Source of the DNA: Paenibacillus tundrae
GTDB taxonomy: Bacteria; Bacillota; Bacilli; Paenibacillales; Paenibacillaceae
Assembly: GCF_036884255.1 (NCBI RefSeq)
Contig: NZ_CP145605.1
Span: 3,348,001-3,412,000, forward strand
Reading direction: 5' to 3'
Length of the DNA: 64,000 nucleotides
Within the stretch, counting starts at the first letter, position 1, and each line of letters begins with the position of its first letter. Shown here in pieces: positions 63,875-64,000 of the stretch. A program made the position numbers and the translations under genes. Below the pieces are notes generated by a model. That model saw nothing but the letters and a program-made list of their open reading frames with translations. It did not search any database and had not been told where the DNA came from.

Positions 63875-64000
63875 TTATGCTATAGCAACTAATACATCAT
63901 TTACACTCTTTCCTTCAAAGAAAGGTTCTTCAAGAGGTTTAGTAAACACTTCCTCCCCTGCACCCCATGTAACAGACAGTATATATTGACGTCCTTTTAG
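63875..64000 (-). CDS. C-terminal part of an NAD(P)H-dependent flavodoxin-fold oxidoreductase
   Basis: The last 41 codons read GRQYILSVTWGAGEEVF, EEPFFEGKSVNDVL and a stop; the rest lies past the window. The VTWGA motif is that of MdaB/YwrO-type quinone or NAD(P)H reductases. Assignment from the end alone is tentative. Confidence 0.5.
   Translation of the reverse strand, partial: LKGRQYILSVTWGAGEEVFTKPLEEPFFEGKSVNDVLVAIA

Overview
The window reads as a chromosomal segment of a Bacillales bacterium, most likely Paenibacillus or a close relative. The basis is gene content: a YtxJ-type bacillithiol protein, YesM/YesN-type sugar ABC operon, PTS beta-glucoside loci with LicT/BglG antiterminators, a SunI-like protein, strong GGAGG ribosome sites and frequent TTG/GTG starts. 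Species cannot be fixed from the sequence alone. I saw no tRNA, rRNA, CRISPR array, transposase or integrase.

Layout. (1) 1-1.5 kb: 5' part of a beta-glucoside PTS permease and its LicT-type antiterminator, with a promoter/RAT/terminator leader. (2) 1.5-6.9 kb: an eight-gene minus-strand thiol-redox operon (YtxJ, DinB-fold protein, OsmC, CSVC thioredoxin, Lgt-like membrane protein, CcdA, TlpA, membrane-anchored rhodanese-like protein), divergent from a GntR regulator whose likely operator sits just downstream of the operon's -10 box. (3) 7-14.2 kb: beta-glucoside utilisation (GH4 phospho-glucosidase and LacI regulator, LicT antiterminator, GH1 phospho-glucosidase, PTS EIIBCA). (4) 14.3-19 kb: split chromate transporter, ROK regulator, a GH3 remnant and a PatB/MalY lyase. 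(5) 19-36 kb: a second thiol/sulfur redox region with OsmC proteins, FrnE, a tandem AhpD-like protein, thioredoxins, a frameshifted TrxB, two ArsR-rhodanese regulators and an OsmC/lipoyl-dihydrolipoyl dehydrogenase pair. It is interleaved with a second GH4/LacI locus and many decayed genes. (6) 36-46 kb: two-component system, SHOCT protein, a DJ-1/DUF2306/DJ-1 cluster, a repeat array, MBL hydrolase, UvrA-like protein and Lrp regulator. (7) 46-58 kb: NmrA/HxlR pair and a sugar operon (GH95-like glycosidase, two permeases, binding protein, YesM kinase, YesN regulator broken in a C run) with a divergent AraC regulator. (8) 58-64 kb: truncated ArsR, frameshifted cupin, second repeat array, exonuclease, serine hydrolase, SunI-like protein and the end of an oxidoreductase.

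How it works together. Glycosides enter as phospho-sugars through the PTS and are cut by GH1 or GH4 enzymes, under antitermination, LacI and probably CcpA control. The redox genes form at least three regulatory units: a GntR unit, an ArsR-rhodanese unit defined by a repeated operator, ATTCAATTGATTAATTGAAT, overlapping the -10 boxes of trxB, trxA and the AhpD operon, and a MarR/OsmC/lipoyl-DLD unit. Together they suggest a dedicated response to thiol-reactive stress such as peroxide, electrophiles or reactive sulfur. This functional reading is inference. The least explained features are the recurring module of CSVC thioredoxin plus a membrane-anchored rhodanese lacking its cysteine, the Lgt-like protein, and the ordered 215-219 bp repeat arrays.
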